A DNA stretch of 46,850 nt from Acaryochloridaceae cyanobacterium SU_2_1 (GCA_012030735.1 JAAUUW010000006.1:1-46850), one strand, 5' to 3'. Positions 29,459 through 39,876 are shown, counted from the stretch's first letter. The notes: generated from the letters alone by a model not told the origin. A program made the numbers and translations.

Positions 29459-31681
29459 ATGACAATACCCGTCAAAACCTTGTGCCCCTATTGTGGGGTG
29501 GGCTGTGGATTAGAACTGCTGCCTCCTGCTTTACCAGGTAGACCCGTTAACCGGGATAGTACTGGTACGCCTATTTGGCGGGTACGAGGTGATCAGGCCC
29601 ATCCCTCTAGCAAAGGGCAAGTTTGTGTCAAGGGTGCAACCGTCGCTGGGGCTTTAGATAAGGATCGTCTGCGCTATCCGCTATTGCGGGACTCTCTCGA
29701 TCAACCCTTCCGGCAAGTGACTTGGGAGGAAGCGTTAGATCGCGTTGTCGGTGAACTGAAGGCTGTCTATAGCAGTCAAGGGCCGGAAGCGATTTGTATG
29801 TATGGCTCGGGGCAGTTTCAAACAGAGGATTATTATATTGCCCAAAAATTATTTAAAGGCTGCTTAGGCAGCAATAATTTTGATGCTAACTCTCGTCTAT
29901 GTATGTCTTCAGCAGTGGCAGGCTATATCCAGAGTTTTGGGTCTGACGGGCCGCCACCCTGTTATGACGATTTGGAGTTAACGGACTGTGCCTTCTTAAT
30001 TGGCACTAATACAGTTGAATGCCATCCGATTGTATTTAATCGGTTGCTGAAGCATCACAAGAAGAATCGCCATGTCAAAATAATTGTGGTTGATCCGCGA
30101 CGAACTAAAACGGCGGAGAAGGCGGACTTGCATCTGGCGATTAAACCTGGCACAGATATTAATCTGCTGAATGGGATTGCCCATTTGCTGATGCGCTGGG
30201 GAAAGCTTGATGCTTTGTTTATTGATGAATGTACCTCTGGCTTTGCCAGTTTTGTGAGTGTGATCAGTCAATATCCACCGGAGTTGGTGGCGAAAGATTG
30301 TGGCATTCGAGTCGATGAACTAGAGCAAGCAGCAAAGTATTGGAGTGACTCGAAGCGGGTGTTGTCGCTGTGGTCGATGGGGGTTAACCAATCTTCAGAG
30401 GGCACAGCAAAGTGCCGCACCATCATTAATTTGCATCTGATGACTGGAACTATTGGTAAGCCGGGATCTGGCCCTTTTTCCTTGACGGGTCAGCCGAATG
30501 CGATGGGGGGTAGAGAGGCCGGTGGCTTATCCCATATTTTGCCAGGGTATCGGGCGGTGAAAAACCCTCAACATCGTCGCGAGGTAGAAGAAGCCTGGGG
30601 ATTGCCGGAGGGGAGTATTTCACCTCAGCCCGGTTTGGCAGCTTGGGATATGATTCTGGGCTTAGAAAGCCAGACAGTGGGATTCTTCTGGGTGGCGGCT
30701 ACGAACCCAGCCGTGAGTATGCCTGATATTATCCGCACTAAGGCAGCGCTACGAAAGTCTAGGTTTACGGTCTATCAGGATACTTACTATCCGACGGAGA
30801 TGGTGGATTATGCTCATGTAGTTTTGCCTGCCTCCCAATGGGGCGAAAAAACTGGCGTGATGACCAATTCTGAGCGGGTGGTGACTTACTGTCCTGCTTT
30901 TCGGGAGCCTGTGGGTGAAGCGAGGGCAGATTGGGAAATCTTTGCGGAGGTGGGTCGCCGCCTAGGGTTTGAGCGAGAGTTTGCCTTTACTCGTTCTGCT
31001 GATGTCTATGCTGAGTTTGTGCAACTGACGCGCGATCGCATCTGCGATATGTCTGGCCTGAGTCATGAACGCTTACAAGCAGGCCCCATTCAATGGCCAT
31101 GTCCTGAGGGAGCCCATGGTGGGGGTGAAGATGCTATGGATACAGGAAAACGACTCTACACCGATCACAAATTTCCAACGGAGGATGGCCGCGCTAAGTT
31201 CTCGGCCTTCCATGCTCAGGGTTTAGCTGAACCTCCTGATCCCAACTATCCCTTTGTGCTCACCAATGGGCGACTCTATGGCCATTGGCATACCCAAAGT
31301 CGCACAGGTCGCATTGAAAAAACAGCCAGCATGCATCCAAATCCCTTTATTGAAATTCATCCTCGGGATGCCGCTAAAATTGGGGTGCAAGATGGAGAGG
31401 AATTGGAGGTGCGATCGCGGCGAGGCTTTGCTCGAGTACCTGCCCTAGTGACCAAGGCAATTGCACCAGGCACCGTCTTTATGCCCATGCATTGGGGAAC
31501 CCTCTGGGCTGATCATGCTGAGGTGAATGCCTTAACCCATTCAGAAGCCTGCCCCATTTTCCTTGGAGCCAGAACTGAAAGCCTGTGCGGTGCAACTGAT
31601 CCCACTACCTCTGGTTCAGGTGATCTTACCAAGTCAGGAAAAATCCCTGGCTGCTCATTAATCAAGCCTGTTTATCTCTAG
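29459..31681 (+). CDS. narB: Ferredoxin-dependent assimilatory nitrate reductase
   Basis: Molybdenum bis-MGD enzyme that reduces nitrate to nitrite in the cytoplasm. The N-terminal [4Fe-4S] cysteines are in CPYCGVGC and QVCVKG; the Mo-cofactor regions are typical ([47 protein letters not shown]), and the C-terminal domain includes [16 protein letters not shown]. 740 residues, as expected, no frame break. ATG 29459. No narM, nrt or molybdenum-cofactor gene adjoins. Together with NirA it carries out the two steps from nitrate to ammonium. Confidence 0.96.
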   Translation: MTIPVKTLCPYCGVGCGLELLPPALPGRPVNRDSTGTPIWRVRGDQAHPSSKGQVCVKGATVAGALDKDRLRYPLLRDSLDQPFRQVTWEEALDRVVGELKAVYSSQGPEAICMYGSGQFQTEDYYIAQKLFKGCLGSNNFDANSRLCMSSAVAGYIQSFGSDGPPPCYDDLELTDCAFLIGTNTVECHPIVFNRLLKHHKKNRHVKIIVVDPRRTKTAEKADLHLAIKPGTDINLLNGIAHLLMRWGKLDALFIDECTSGFASFVSVISQYPPELVAKDCGIRVDELEQAAKYWSDSKRVLSLWSMGVNQSSEGTAKCRTIINLHLMTGTIGKPGSGPFSLTGQPNAMGGREAGGLSHILPGYRAVKNPQHRREVEEAWGLPEGSISPQPGLAAWDMILGLESQTVGFFWVAATNPAVSMPDIIRTKAALRKSRFTVYQDTYYPTEMVDYAHVVLPASQWGEKTGVMTNSERVVTYCPAFREPVGEARADWEIFAEVGRRLGFEREFAFTRSADVYAEFVQLTRDRICDMSGLSHERLQAGPIQWPCPEGAHGGGEDAMDTGKRLYTDHKFPTEDGRAKFSAFHAQGLAEPPDPNYPFVLTNGRLYGHWHTQSRTGRIEKTASMHPNPFIEIHPRDAAKIGVQDGEELEVRSRRGFARVPALVTKAIAPGTVFMPMHWGTLWADHAEVNALTHSEACPIFLGARTESLCGATDPTTSGSGDLTKSGKIPGCSLIKPVYL

Positions 31682-31688
31682 GTTGTCC

Positions 31689-32891
31689 TCAGGAGCGGGC
31701 CAGGCGAATCCCAAATAATCGATGTACTGCCCGCATAAGCCCAAGCCAATGGCGGTGAATCATCCATGCAACCAGAGGCGTGAAGATCACCAGCAATAGC
31801 ATCATGGCCGCCATGATCGATAAGTCAACCTCAAAAACATCTCGCGCCAATCGCACTAAATCGTGATCAAGCAGTCCACCTTTGCCTTGTTCGTAAAGGG
31901 CGCGATAAGGTTGATCAAAGAGCAATTGCCAACTAAACCGTAAATTGTAACCCGTGATATAGACGCCCAACACTGCGTAGGCAGAGCGTTCCATAACAGA
32001 GCGACAGCCAGCACCGCTGAGGGCTTTGCTCAAAAAGATGATGGCAAAGATCAACTCAAAGCCATGCCCCATCGCCAACATCAAGACATCTTTGAGAGCG
32101 CTAAAAGCACAGAGGCTATAGATAATCGCAGTCATGAGTAACAGACGGGCTGTTAAATAGTTATGCCAATACCGATAAAACAAATAGCCAAACCCGGCAT
32201 ACACTAACCCCAACAGCAGCATGAAGCGCTGGCTAGCACGGAAGGTGATACCGCCTCCGTGAATAAAGTCTAAGGCGGGTATAGCAGGATAGCCAAAAAT
32301 CCAGCTCGTGAGGGTATGGCCGAGTTCATGGATGAGGATGAGGAGCGGACTCAAGAGCAAGAATATAAGGGGAAATACTAAGCCTAAACCGGTGAGAGCA
32401 ATACCAGCTATCAGTGCAGCCCATACCTCTTGATCTATGGCGTGGCCGGTTGGGATTGTCCTCTGAAGACTGATATCCCCAGGCAATAAATCGGCTGGCG
32501 TGCAGTCTAATCTCTTCCATAACTGGCCCAAAGCTGCTTGCTGAACCGTCGGCAGATGATAGTCTGTGCCCCTCAATCCTAATTTCCAGCGCCAAGAGAT
32601 GGCTGAGTCATTCAAGCTCTGGCCAGAAATCCACAGGGCTGTCACCCTAGGCATAGACCAATGCAAAATCTCTCGACAGCAGATCATGACCGCCGTTTTT
32701 TCTGAGGGCAGATCTGGTGCCTGCAAGCAGATATGTAACTCTGGCAGATTTACCCAAACCGAGGCTTGGATCTGTTTATGGGCTAAGGCTTGGTTGAGGA
32801 GTTGGCCCATCGCCTGCACAGAGCCTTGCTCAGCTTGAGATCGTAACTGAGAGATCCTGAGGGTTGATTCAAAATTGGACTCAAAGGGCAT
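31689..32891 (-). CDS. Membrane protein with M50-like HELGH zinc-protease motif
   Basis: 400 residues. The N-terminal ~120 residues (LRSQAEQGSVQAMGQLLNQA ... VTALWISGQSLNDSAISWRW) are a soluble domain that I know from many otherwise unrelated cyanobacterial proteins. Then follow several membrane segments, the first ending in the zinc-binding motif LILIHELGHTLTSW, with FIHGGGITF further on. HExxH inside a membrane helix is typical of site-2 (M50) proteases, but the second motif (NxxPxxxLDG) is not clear, so activity is uncertain. No adjacent anti-sigma factor. Confidence 0.7.
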   Translation of the reverse strand: MPFESNFESTLRISQLRSQAEQGSVQAMGQLLNQALAHKQIQASVWVNLPELHICLQAPDLPSEKTAVMICCREILHWSMPRVTALWISGQSLNDSAISWRWKLGLRGTDYHLPTVQQAALGQLWKRLDCTPADLLPGDISLQRTIPTGHAIDQEVWAALIAGIALTGLGLVFPLIFLLLSPLLILIHELGHTLTSWIFGYPAIPALDFIHGGGITFRASQRFMLLLGLVYAGFGYLFYRYWHNYLTARLLLMTAIIYSLCAFSALKDVLMLAMGHGFELIFAIIFLSKALSGAGCRSVMERSAYAVLGVYITGYNLRFSWQLLFDQPYRALYEQGKGGLLDHDLVRLARDVFEVDLSIMAAMMLLLVIFTPLVAWMIHRHWLGLMRAVHRLFGIRLARS

Positions 32892-32969
32892 CGCTCAGCC
32901 GCAACAATCCGCTCCCTTAGGATGCCCCCCACGCTAGTCAGATCAGACGAGAGAGACTCAAGTCTAGGG

Positions 32970-33764
32970 TCAGATCATGAGCTGGTCAGAGTTGTGAAGC
33001 TGACGGTGGCTCCCTGGAAGTGAGGGCTGTGAGGGCTGGGATTCGGAGGTCTGAATTTGCAAAAAGGCAACTTGGGCAGCAGCTTTCTCAGCGGCCTTAC
33101 GACTGCGTCCGCGGCCTTGGCCTAGGCAATGATTCTGCAGCCAAACTTCGGCCATAAAACGCTCTTCAGGGGAGCTATCAGGGCCAGGAAGGGGTTGGGT
33201 GTCTTGGACTCGATAATCTGGTAGTTGTTGATAATGGGCTTGAGTCCATTCTTGCAGGGCTGCTTTATAGTTGCGGTGGGCAGGATCGGCGCGAACCAGT
33301 TCAGCCTGTTTATGGAGTAAGGGCTGCAACCAAGGTTGGATCAGGGATAGATCATGAGTACTCAGATACAAGGCCCCTAGGACTGCCTCAAAGGCATCGG
33401 CGAGGCGAGATTCTTGGCCATTGCTGTCTTTAAGGGCGCTGGTCCCGAGTTGTAAAAACCTTGTGAAGCCATAGCTTGTTGCTAATTCGGCAAGGATGCG
33501 ATCGCTCACCAATTCCGAGCGAATGGCAGACCATTCCCCCACAGATCCATGGGGATCAAGCTCCCACAGCCATAGAGCAGCAACCATTTTGACAACGGCA
33601 TCCCCCACAAATTCTAGTTGCTCATAATTAGCAGTACTTGAGGCAGTGGGATGGGTGAGGGCAATATCTAGCAAGCCCCAATTCACAGAGGGTGTTTTGG
33701 GTAATCCAAGGTGGGCAATCAGCTTTTGGAGTTGTTGCTGTCGGTGAGGAGGACAGTCAGCCAT
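32970..33764 (-). CDS. rnc: Ribonuclease III
   Basis: Double-strand-specific endoribonuclease. Catalytic signature YEQLEFVGDAVVK (family form ERLEFLGDAVL) and the second acidic cluster RLADAFEAVLGALYL are both present, so the metal site is complete. The C-terminal double-stranded RNA-binding domain runs from NYKAALQEWTQAHYQQLPDY to GRGRSRKAAEKAAAQVAFLQ. The protein ends in a Ser/Pro/Gln-rich tail. 264 residues. It lies directly downstream of the RNase P RNA gene on the same strand. Cyanobacteria often have more than one RNase III; which paralogue this is cannot be told. Confidence 0.92.
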   Translation of the reverse strand: MADCPPHRQQQLQKLIAHLGLPKTPSVNWGLLDIALTHPTASSTANYEQLEFVGDAVVKMVAALWLWELDPHGSVGEWSAIRSELVSDRILAELATSYGFTRFLQLGTSALKDSNGQESRLADAFEAVLGALYLSTHDLSLIQPWLQPLLHKQAELVRADPAHRNYKAALQEWTQAHYQQLPDYRVQDTQPLPGPDSSPEERFMAEVWLQNHCLGQGRGRSRKAAEKAAAQVAFLQIQTSESQPSQPSLPGSHRQLHNSDQLMI

Positions 33765-33888
33765 AGCCTGAGTCTAAGGTGATCAAGAGGGAGGGCAAAT
33801 CAACTAGCAACTGCTGCTAGGTTGCTTAAAATCTAGCATGCATGCCCATCTCTCTATAGAAAATTAAGAAAAAAGGGAAATAAGAAAA

Positions 33889-34300
33889 GAGCAGGCGGTA
33901 AGCCGGGTTCTGTTCTCTCGACGGATCAAGAGCAAAACAATGCGACTGTCCGTCGAGGGGTAGTTATCTATCTGGGACGCCTGTTACCAGAACGCCTCTA
34001 GCGGCTTCTCAAGCAAGAACAGGGAAAAGACCAACCATTGTTCTCATTGCCTTGCTCTCGACCGGGGTTTACCGAGCAACGCCTCTCGACGTTGCTGGTG
34101 CGCTCTTACCGCACCTTTGCACCCTTACCTGTATACCTTGAGGGGTTATCACACTCCCCAAGGTGCCATCGGCGGTATATTTCTGTGGCACTCTCCTCAC
34201 GGTCACCCGCACTGGGCGTTACCCAGCAAGTCTGGTCTTTCGAGAGTCCGGACTTTCCTCAGACCTGTGGCTACAAGTCCGCAACTACCTACTCCTGCTC
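33889..34300 (-). ncRNA. rnpB: RNase P RNA
   Basis: On the minus strand the gene starts GAGCAGGAGTAGGTAGTTGC and has the conserved AGGAAAGTCCGGACTC (P4 5' half) and ends AACAGAACCCGGCTTACCGC followed by CTGCTC, pairing the ends (P1: GAGCAGG with CCTGCTC). About 412 bases, the size range of cyanobacterial type A RNase P RNA. The conserved ACAGAA-GG-CTTA element near the 3' end is present. Frames in this interval are not genes. Confidence 0.95.
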
Positions 34301-34572
34301 TTTCCTTACTGTTTATAGGTAACATAGTTTGCCTGACGAAAAAAGTCCTTGGGCCTCGGCAAGGGGGGTTTTCCTTCGTAAAGAGTGAGATGCAGTCTTT
34401 CCCCTTTGAAAAAACCTTAAGATTACTGGTGTTTATGTATGACTTATGAATATGGTTGTGGTGACTCTCTCTAGACTGGCGATCGCATCTGCACAGTTTT
34501 CCACTGATCTTCCTCAGCAAAATAAGCGGATTTTTCCATCGCCTACCCATTGTGCATAAGGCTAAGAGCACT

Positions 34573-36214
34573 ATGTTGCTAACTAAACGACCTGCTTCAA
34601 TTTTCAACCCTGGCTCTGTTGGTCAGCCTTGGGGTTATGCCTGTGGCGTTATTGCCGACCTTCCCTCCTGATGCAGCCCAGGCGACCCCCCAACGGATAG
34701 CAACATCCGCAGAGCGAGTTGTGAGAATCGACAACCAAACGAGGATGGCCCCTATCAATCAGGTGCTCAAACAAGAGTTTGAAACTCAGAAAGGGGGCAA
34801 TAATATTATCATTACACCCCAACCCCCCGATGCCGCCCTAGAACGCCTTCAGGAGGGGCAAACTGATCTGGTAGCCCTCAGTCGCTTATTAACTGCCGAG
34901 GAGAAGGAACAGGGCTTTATTCAGATCCCCGTGACCCGCGAGAAAATTGCGATTGTGGTGGGGGGAGACAATGGTTTTGCCCGAAGCCTCACCATTGAGC
35001 AAGTCGTTCAAATCTTTCAAGGTAAAATCACAGATTGGTCTGAGATCGGGGGCACACCAGGGCCGATTCGAGTCATTCATCGTCCTGTAGCCAGCAATTT
35101 GCAAGGGACCTTGCAAACCTACGATTTTTTTAATCAGGCTCCCCTAGAGGCCGGGGGTAAGATCTTGGAATTAGACAAAGATGATGTGGATACCTTGGCC
35201 CAAGAACTGGGAACCGATGGAATTAGCTATGCCTTATTCAGTCAAGTGCTGAATACAGGCCGACTGCGGTCTGTGGCCATGTACAATACCTTGCCAGATA
35301 ATCCTAGCTACCCCTTCTCACAACCCTTTAGCTATGTCTATCATGGTACCCCTAATGCTTCGGTGCAACAATTTCTAGAGTTTGTCACCTCCGAACCGGG
35401 ACAAGTTGCGATCGCAACCTCTAAATCACAGCCCACCTTAACCAGCGACACAGACCCCAATAGCGCAGATCCCAACAACAGCTCCGGCTCCTCTTCTAGC
35501 AGCTCCCCTTCAACAGACAATAGTGGCTCTCAGAGCAATCAACCCTCCGCTCAGGATAGCTCAACCACCCCAAACTCCAATACCGGCAGTTCAGAGAAAC
35601 CGAGTGCTAGGCAGATAGACTGGCTACCACTCGGTTTAATAGCCTTAAGCTTCGGTGCTCTAGTGGTGGGTGGCCTTCTCAAGCGCAACGCATCCAAACG
35701 CAAGCAAACCGTTGCCCCCAGACCTGCACCCAACTACGCAGAAAGAGTACGGCCCACCACCCTGCAACCCACCACCACCACTCTGCAATCACCCAGCGAT
35801 CCAGTAGGCATGGCTGCAGCCGCAGAGCTCGCGCTTGCAGATACCAACTCAACGACTAGCCCTGAGGCAATTTCCACTGATACGGTCTTGCAAGGGTCAA
35901 CCTCTGGCCCTAACACTGTGATGCAAACACCCACCACTCAAGACCAAGATCCCAGCTCACCAAGGGCATTCCAAACTCAACTCCAAAATGTCACTCGCAC
36001 TCAACTGCAGCCAGATATTGCTGAGGGAAGCAGCATCAATCCAACCCAGCCTCAAGATCCTACTCAAACCGTCTTACAAGAACCAGCCCCCACTGGATTT
36101 GAAGAGGAGGATCAAACCCAACTCCAAGACCCTACTCAAACCGTCTTACAAGAGCCAAACCCAGATTGGTTTGACGATCCTGACCAAACCCAGCTCCAAG
36201 ATCCCGACCACTAA
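34573..36214 (+). CDS. PstS-like substrate-binding protein with membrane anchor and Thr-motif tail, one frame break
   Basis: The true start is probably ATG 34573: reading CCC 34608-34610 as CC gives MLLTKRPASIFNLALLVSLG, a good signal peptide. Residues ~45-285 are a PBP-like domain of the PstS type (LTIEQVVQIFQGKITDWSEI, FLEFVTSEPGQVAIA). A Ser/Pro/Asn-rich linker leads to a membrane segment (WLPLGLIALSFGALVVGGLL) and a cytoplasmic tail of about 175 residues with ten copies of T-x-[LM]-Q (TTLQ, TVLQ, TVMQ, TQLQ), several in the repeat QTQLQDPTQTVLQEP. No phosphate permease adjoins. It looks like an extracytoplasmic ligand sensor rather than a transporter subunit (inference). Confidence 0.82.
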
Positions 36215-36610
36215 ACATAGTCTGGCTTAGATTTTAATCTCTCATTAACAAGGAAAAGCCCAAGGAGTAAAGGGAAATTGCCATATTTTGACCCGTCTTC
36301 AAGAGATTTCCTTTGCTGTGATTGCATAGAGGAACATCAAGACCCTCGATTTCGACTCAACTATCATGGCACCCAATGATCAGCCTACCTATTTGCAACG
36401 ACTTCTGATACTCTATGCAGAGTTAAGGCTTGGCCATCACCATTCCGAGAATTTCTTAGATAACAATCCTTGAGCACCATGGGAAAAATCGATTTTTGGG
36501 CCATTTCCAGATCAATCTTTGCCCAAAAATTCAATCAGAGGCTAATCTTGTCTACAACTTCTGCTTGAGGGTCTTGATTCTCCTAAAAACAGCGACAAAG
36601 AGAAAACCCT
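36215..36610. other. Intergenic region with hairpin and one tiny frame
   Basis: About 400 bases between the PBP-domain and DUF3747 genes. A 35-codon frame at 36366-36473 (MAPNDQPTYLQRLLILYAEL...) has no ribosome-binding site and is probably chance. TTTTTGGGC (36493-36501) pairs with GCCCAAAAA (36521-36529) across a 19-base loop. Confidence 0.45.
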
Positions 36611-38275
36611 ATGCACAATTCCTCCCGATATGGGCTAACAGCACTAACAGCCCTTTCAATCTCCCTTGGATCCTGCCTACCTCTGCTGGCTGCAGCTGAG
36701 CTTGAAGCCATAGATCTCAATCAAGCTGAGGGCTCCCAGGCTTCGTCCCTTCACATAGCAGCGACCTTTAGCCAAACATCTGTCCCCCAAGATAAGTTCG
36801 TTGCTGTAGCCATGCCTCGGCGAGATAACTATTACAATCTGCTGATTTTGGAGCAGATTTCGAGCAGTAAAAAATGCTGGCAAGAAAAAGGATCGCAGCC
36901 CACAGAAATAGAGCCCCTGCTACTCAAATTTGACTTTACGGGAATTTGTGGGCGCAATACAGATAGTAATGGTTACTCCATTCGGCAAGCAGGTCAAGAC
37001 TTGGGATTAAAGTACCGATTAATCATCGAGAAACAAGGGGATGATCTCGTTTTAGTGGGTAGTCCAGGCTCTAGGCAATATGGCCAGCCCCTAGAAATTG
37101 GTAGAACTCAGGGGATTAGATCGGGGCTACTTAAAATTCACTTGAATCCCGGCTGGCAATTTGCCAAGCGCACCTATCAGGGTAAGACCTTAGGTCATGT
37201 CTACTTCACCACCAATCAAACTCAACCACCTCCATCCCTTGCTCGTCGATCCTCTTCTTCTAGTCGACCATCCCCAGCTGCGTCCTCTCAGTCTAAGTCT
37301 GCTAGAGACAATAGACCCATCAATCTACCGGCACCTTCTACTAAGCCAGAGCCTCGTATTCGGTCAACTCCAAGTTCCTCAGGGACAAACTACCGTGTCA
37401 TTGTCCCAGCCAATAATCCCTCGGAGCAGGCGAAGGTGAAATCCTTGGTGCCCGACGCCTTCCGGTCGACCCATGGGGGTCGCTCTGTAATGCAGGTGGG
37501 TTTGTTTAATAGCCAAGATAAGGCCGACCAAATGGTCAGCTTTATGAAGCGTAGTGGATTGAGAACTCAAGTCCTTCAAGATAAAGTAGCCGCTAACTCG
37601 CCCTCCTCTAGATCCACCATTGCCAGTAGAGGCGTTAATATTCCTGTGCCTAAACCTCAGCGCGCTAGCGATTCTCGCTTGCAGTCCAAGGCCGGCAGTA
37701 ATTCCCAAACGATCTATCGCGTCTTGGTCGAAACGCGTAATACGCAACAACAGACAAAGGTCCGTTCCTTAGTGCCTGATGCCTTCCGGTCGACCCATAA
37801 TGGTCGCTCTGTGATGCAGGTGGGTTTGTTTGATAGCCAAGATAAGGTAGAGCGTATGGTCACCTTGATGAGGCGCAATGGCTTGAGAACCCAAGTGATT
37901 CGGGATCAGCGCAGCAGAATTAGTTTACAGACTGTACCTGGGGCTGCTCCAGGGATTATCCCTGTGCCCAGTTCTGTTGCCCCTATCGGGCGGGCAGATA
38001 GCGGATCTGATATCTATAATTTAAGAGCGGGTTTACCCCCTCCACCCCCTGGCGCTGCGATCGCTCTTGCACCCCGATATCGAGTGGTGGTTCCTTCCCA
38101 AAATTCTGCCCAAACTGCCAAGATTAAAGGTTTAGTTCCGGGCGCTTTTCGTTCTTCCTATCAAGGCCGCTCTGTGATTCAAATTGGTTCCTTTAGTTCG
38201 GAGGAAGAAGCACGAGATAGAATGCGGATAGTTCAGCGGCATGGAATGAACCCAATTTTAGAAAAAACACCCTAA
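36611..38275 (+). CDS. DUF3747 secreted protein with three SPOR-like repeats
   Basis: 554 residues. Signal peptide (YGLTALTALSISLGSCLPLL), then a DUF3747 domain (residues ~45-200; NYYNLLILEQISSSKKCWQE, LLLKFDFTGICGRNTDSNGY, GHVYFT). A Ser/Pro linker is followed by three SPOR-like units, each starting YRV and carrying VPxAFRS...GRSVxQxGxFxSx (at about DNA 37390, 37714 and 38080). Repeats 1 and 2 are nearly identical in DNA over about 125 bases. SPOR domains bind denuded peptidoglycan, so this is probably a cell-wall-associated protein; the DUF3747 function is unknown. Confidence 0.82.
   Translation: MHNSSRYGLTALTALSISLGSCLPLLAAAELEAIDLNQAEGSQASSLHIAATFSQTSVPQDKFVAVAMPRRDNYYNLLILEQISSSKKCWQEKGSQPTEIEPLLLKFDFTGICGRNTDSNGYSIRQAGQDLGLKYRLIIEKQGDDLVLVGSPGSRQYGQPLEIGRTQGIRSGLLKIHLNPGWQFAKRTYQGKTLGHVYFTTNQTQPPPSLARRSSSSSRPSPAASSQSKSARDNRPINLPAPSTKPEPRIRSTPSSSGTNYRVIVPANNPSEQAKVKSLVPDAFRSTHGGRSVMQVGLFNSQDKADQMVSFMKRSGLRTQVLQDKVAANSPSSRSTIASRGVNIPVPKPQRASDSRLQSKAGSNSQTIYRVLVETRNTQQQTKVRSLVPDAFRSTHNGRSVMQVGLFDSQDKVERMVTLMRRNGLRTQVIRDQRSRISLQTVPGAAPGIIPVPSSVAPIGRADSGSDIYNLRAGLPPPPPGAAIALAPRYRVVVPSQNSAQTAKIKGLVPGAFRSSYQGRSVIQIGSFSSEEEARDRMRIVQRHGMNPILEKTP
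37448..37573 (+). repeat. Direct repeat, copy 1 (within the DUF3747/SPOR gene)
   Basis: Starts GTGCCCGACGCCTTCCGGTC; highly similar to 37772-37897, 324 bases downstream, in the same frame. The core CCTTCCGGTCGACCCAT and ATGCAGGTGGGTTTGTTT are identical. Confidence 0.8.
37772..37897 (+). repeat. Direct repeat, copy 2 (within the DUF3747/SPOR gene)
   Basis: Starts GTGCCTGATGCCTTCCGGTC; partner of 37448-37573. The third protein repeat near 38131 is too diverged in DNA to count. Confidence 0.8.
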
Positions 38276-38316
38276 GATCTTGGAAATAGAATGATCAAGA
38301 CATCAGCATAAGGAGA

Positions 38317-39876
38317 ATGAGGTTGCGCACCCCCCGAAAGATTGTCCTATTCTTAGTTACTCTGCTCCTTAGCCTCACCTTCTTAACTCAGCCAGTTTGG
38401 TCTGAGAGCCTGACTGTCCAGAAAACTTCAGTCCCGCAGGGGCAGTCTATTCAACCCTATTTGGATCGCGTCCAAAAAAAGGTAACCACCTTTAAGTTAA
38501 AGAATGGGCTGAAGTTTATTGTCTTAGAACGACATCAGGCTCCGGTGATTGCCTTTCATACCTATGCTGATGTGGGAGGCAACGATGAGCCTACGGGGCA
38601 AACAGGGGTGGCGCACTATTTAGAGCATCTTGCCTTTAAGGGGACTCAGCGGATTGGCTCCTCTGACTATGCTGCGGAGCAACCCCTGCTCGATCGTCAA
38701 GATCAGTTATTTGATCAAATCCAGGCTGCACAAGCGAAGGGTGATCAGCAAGCGCTGCAAACCTTAACCTCAAACTTTGAGCAAGTCTCAAAGGAGGCTG
38801 ATAGCTTGGTTGAGCAGAATGAGTTAGGGAAAATCATTAACCAAGCAGGTGGGGTGGGCCTGAATGCAACGACCTCTGCCGATGCCACTCGCTATTTTTA
38901 TAGTTTACCCGCTAACAAACTAGAACTCTGGATGTCTTTAGAATCTGAGCGGTTTCTAGAGCCCGTGTTTCGGGAGTTCTATAAAGAGAAAGAGGTAATT
39001 CTAGAAGAGCGACGGACGCGAACTGATAATTCTCCGATTGGCAAGATGGTAGAAGTCTTTTTAGGAGAAGCCTTTGATGTCCATCCCTATCAAAGACCTG
39101 TGATTGGTTATGAAGAAGATTTACGCAATTTGACCCGCAAAAATGTCACAGATTTCTTTGAGACCTATTATGGGCCTGGCAACCTCACCATTGCGATTGT
39201 GGGAGATGTGGAGCCAAAGCAGGTAAAACGCCTTGCCCAGATTTATTTTGGCCGCTATCGGGCTAGGCCTGTGCCTCCTAAGGTCCAGCAGGTAGAACCA
39301 CCCCAGCAAAAGACTAAATCCACCACCTTAAAGCTGGCTTCTCAGCCTTGGTATTTAGAGGGCTATCATCGACCGGCAATTAGCGATCCTGATCATGTGA
39401 TCTATGAATTGATTGCCAGTTTAATGAGTGACGGAAGGACCTCGCGACTCTATAAATCCTTGGTGGAATCGGAAAAAATTGCCCTACAAGCTTCTGGCTT
39501 TAATGGCTTCCCTGGTGATAAATATCCTAACCTGATGTTGTTTTATGCCCTAACTGCCCCTGGACATACGGGAGATGAAGTTGCTGCATCCTTTGGCAGA
39601 GAGTTAGACCGCCTCAAAACAGAACTGGTGGATACCCAGGACTTGGAGCGCCTAAAAACTCAAGCGAGAGCCAGCTTACTGCGTTCTCTTGACTCTAATG
39701 AGGGCATGGCGGACGTGCTGGTGGAATATCAGGTTAAAACGGGTGATTGGCGTAATTTATTTGCGGAGTTGAGCAAAATTGAAGCGATTACCCCAGCCGA
39801 TCTACAGCGAGTTGCCCAGGCCACCTTTACCCCAGAGAATAAGACGGTTGGCTATATTTTGCCTCAGGACAAGTAA
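38317..39876 (+). CDS. M16 family zinc peptidase (insulinase/pitrilysin type)
   Basis: 519 residues with signal peptide (IVLFLVTLLLSLTFLTQPVW). The inverted zinc motif HYLEHLAFKGT (HxxEH) is present with the downstream Glu region (EKEVILEERRTRTDNSP). The second half has the inactive M16-C-type domain (SLMSDGRTSRLYKSLVES). Compared with classical members there is an insertion of about 50 residues with heptad-like Q/A-rich sequence between HLAFKGT and the N-ATTSADATRY segment. ATG 38317 follows AAGGAGA unusually closely. Periplasmic peptide degradation is likely. Confidence 0.9.
   Translation: MRLRTPRKIVLFLVTLLLSLTFLTQPVWSESLTVQKTSVPQGQSIQPYLDRVQKKVTTFKLKNGLKFIVLERHQAPVIAFHTYADVGGNDEPTGQTGVAHYLEHLAFKGTQRIGSSDYAAEQPLLDRQDQLFDQIQAAQAKGDQQALQTLTSNFEQVSKEADSLVEQNELGKIINQAGGVGLNATTSADATRYFYSLPANKLELWMSLESERFLEPVFREFYKEKEVILEERRTRTDNSPIGKMVEVFLGEAFDVHPYQRPVIGYEEDLRNLTRKNVTDFFETYYGPGNLTIAIVGDVEPKQVKRLAQIYFGRYRARPVPPKVQQVEPPQQKTKSTTLKLASQPWYLEGYHRPAISDPDHVIYELIASLMSDGRTSRLYKSLVESEKIALQASGFNGFPGDKYPNLMLFYALTAPGHTGDEVAASFGRELDRLKTELVDTQDLERLKTQARASLLRSLDSNEGMADVLVEYQVKTGDWRNLFAELSKIEAITPADLQRVAQATFTPENKTVGYILPQDK

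Noticed and set aside
34038-34607. Three frames of 94-134 codons on both strands
   Set aside because: The first two lie mostly inside the RNase P RNA gene; the third overlaps it and the PBP gene's signal region. None resembles a protein.
36366-36473. 35-codon frame MAPNDQPTYLQRLLILYAEL...
   Set aside because: No ribosome-binding site and no known relative; could be chance.
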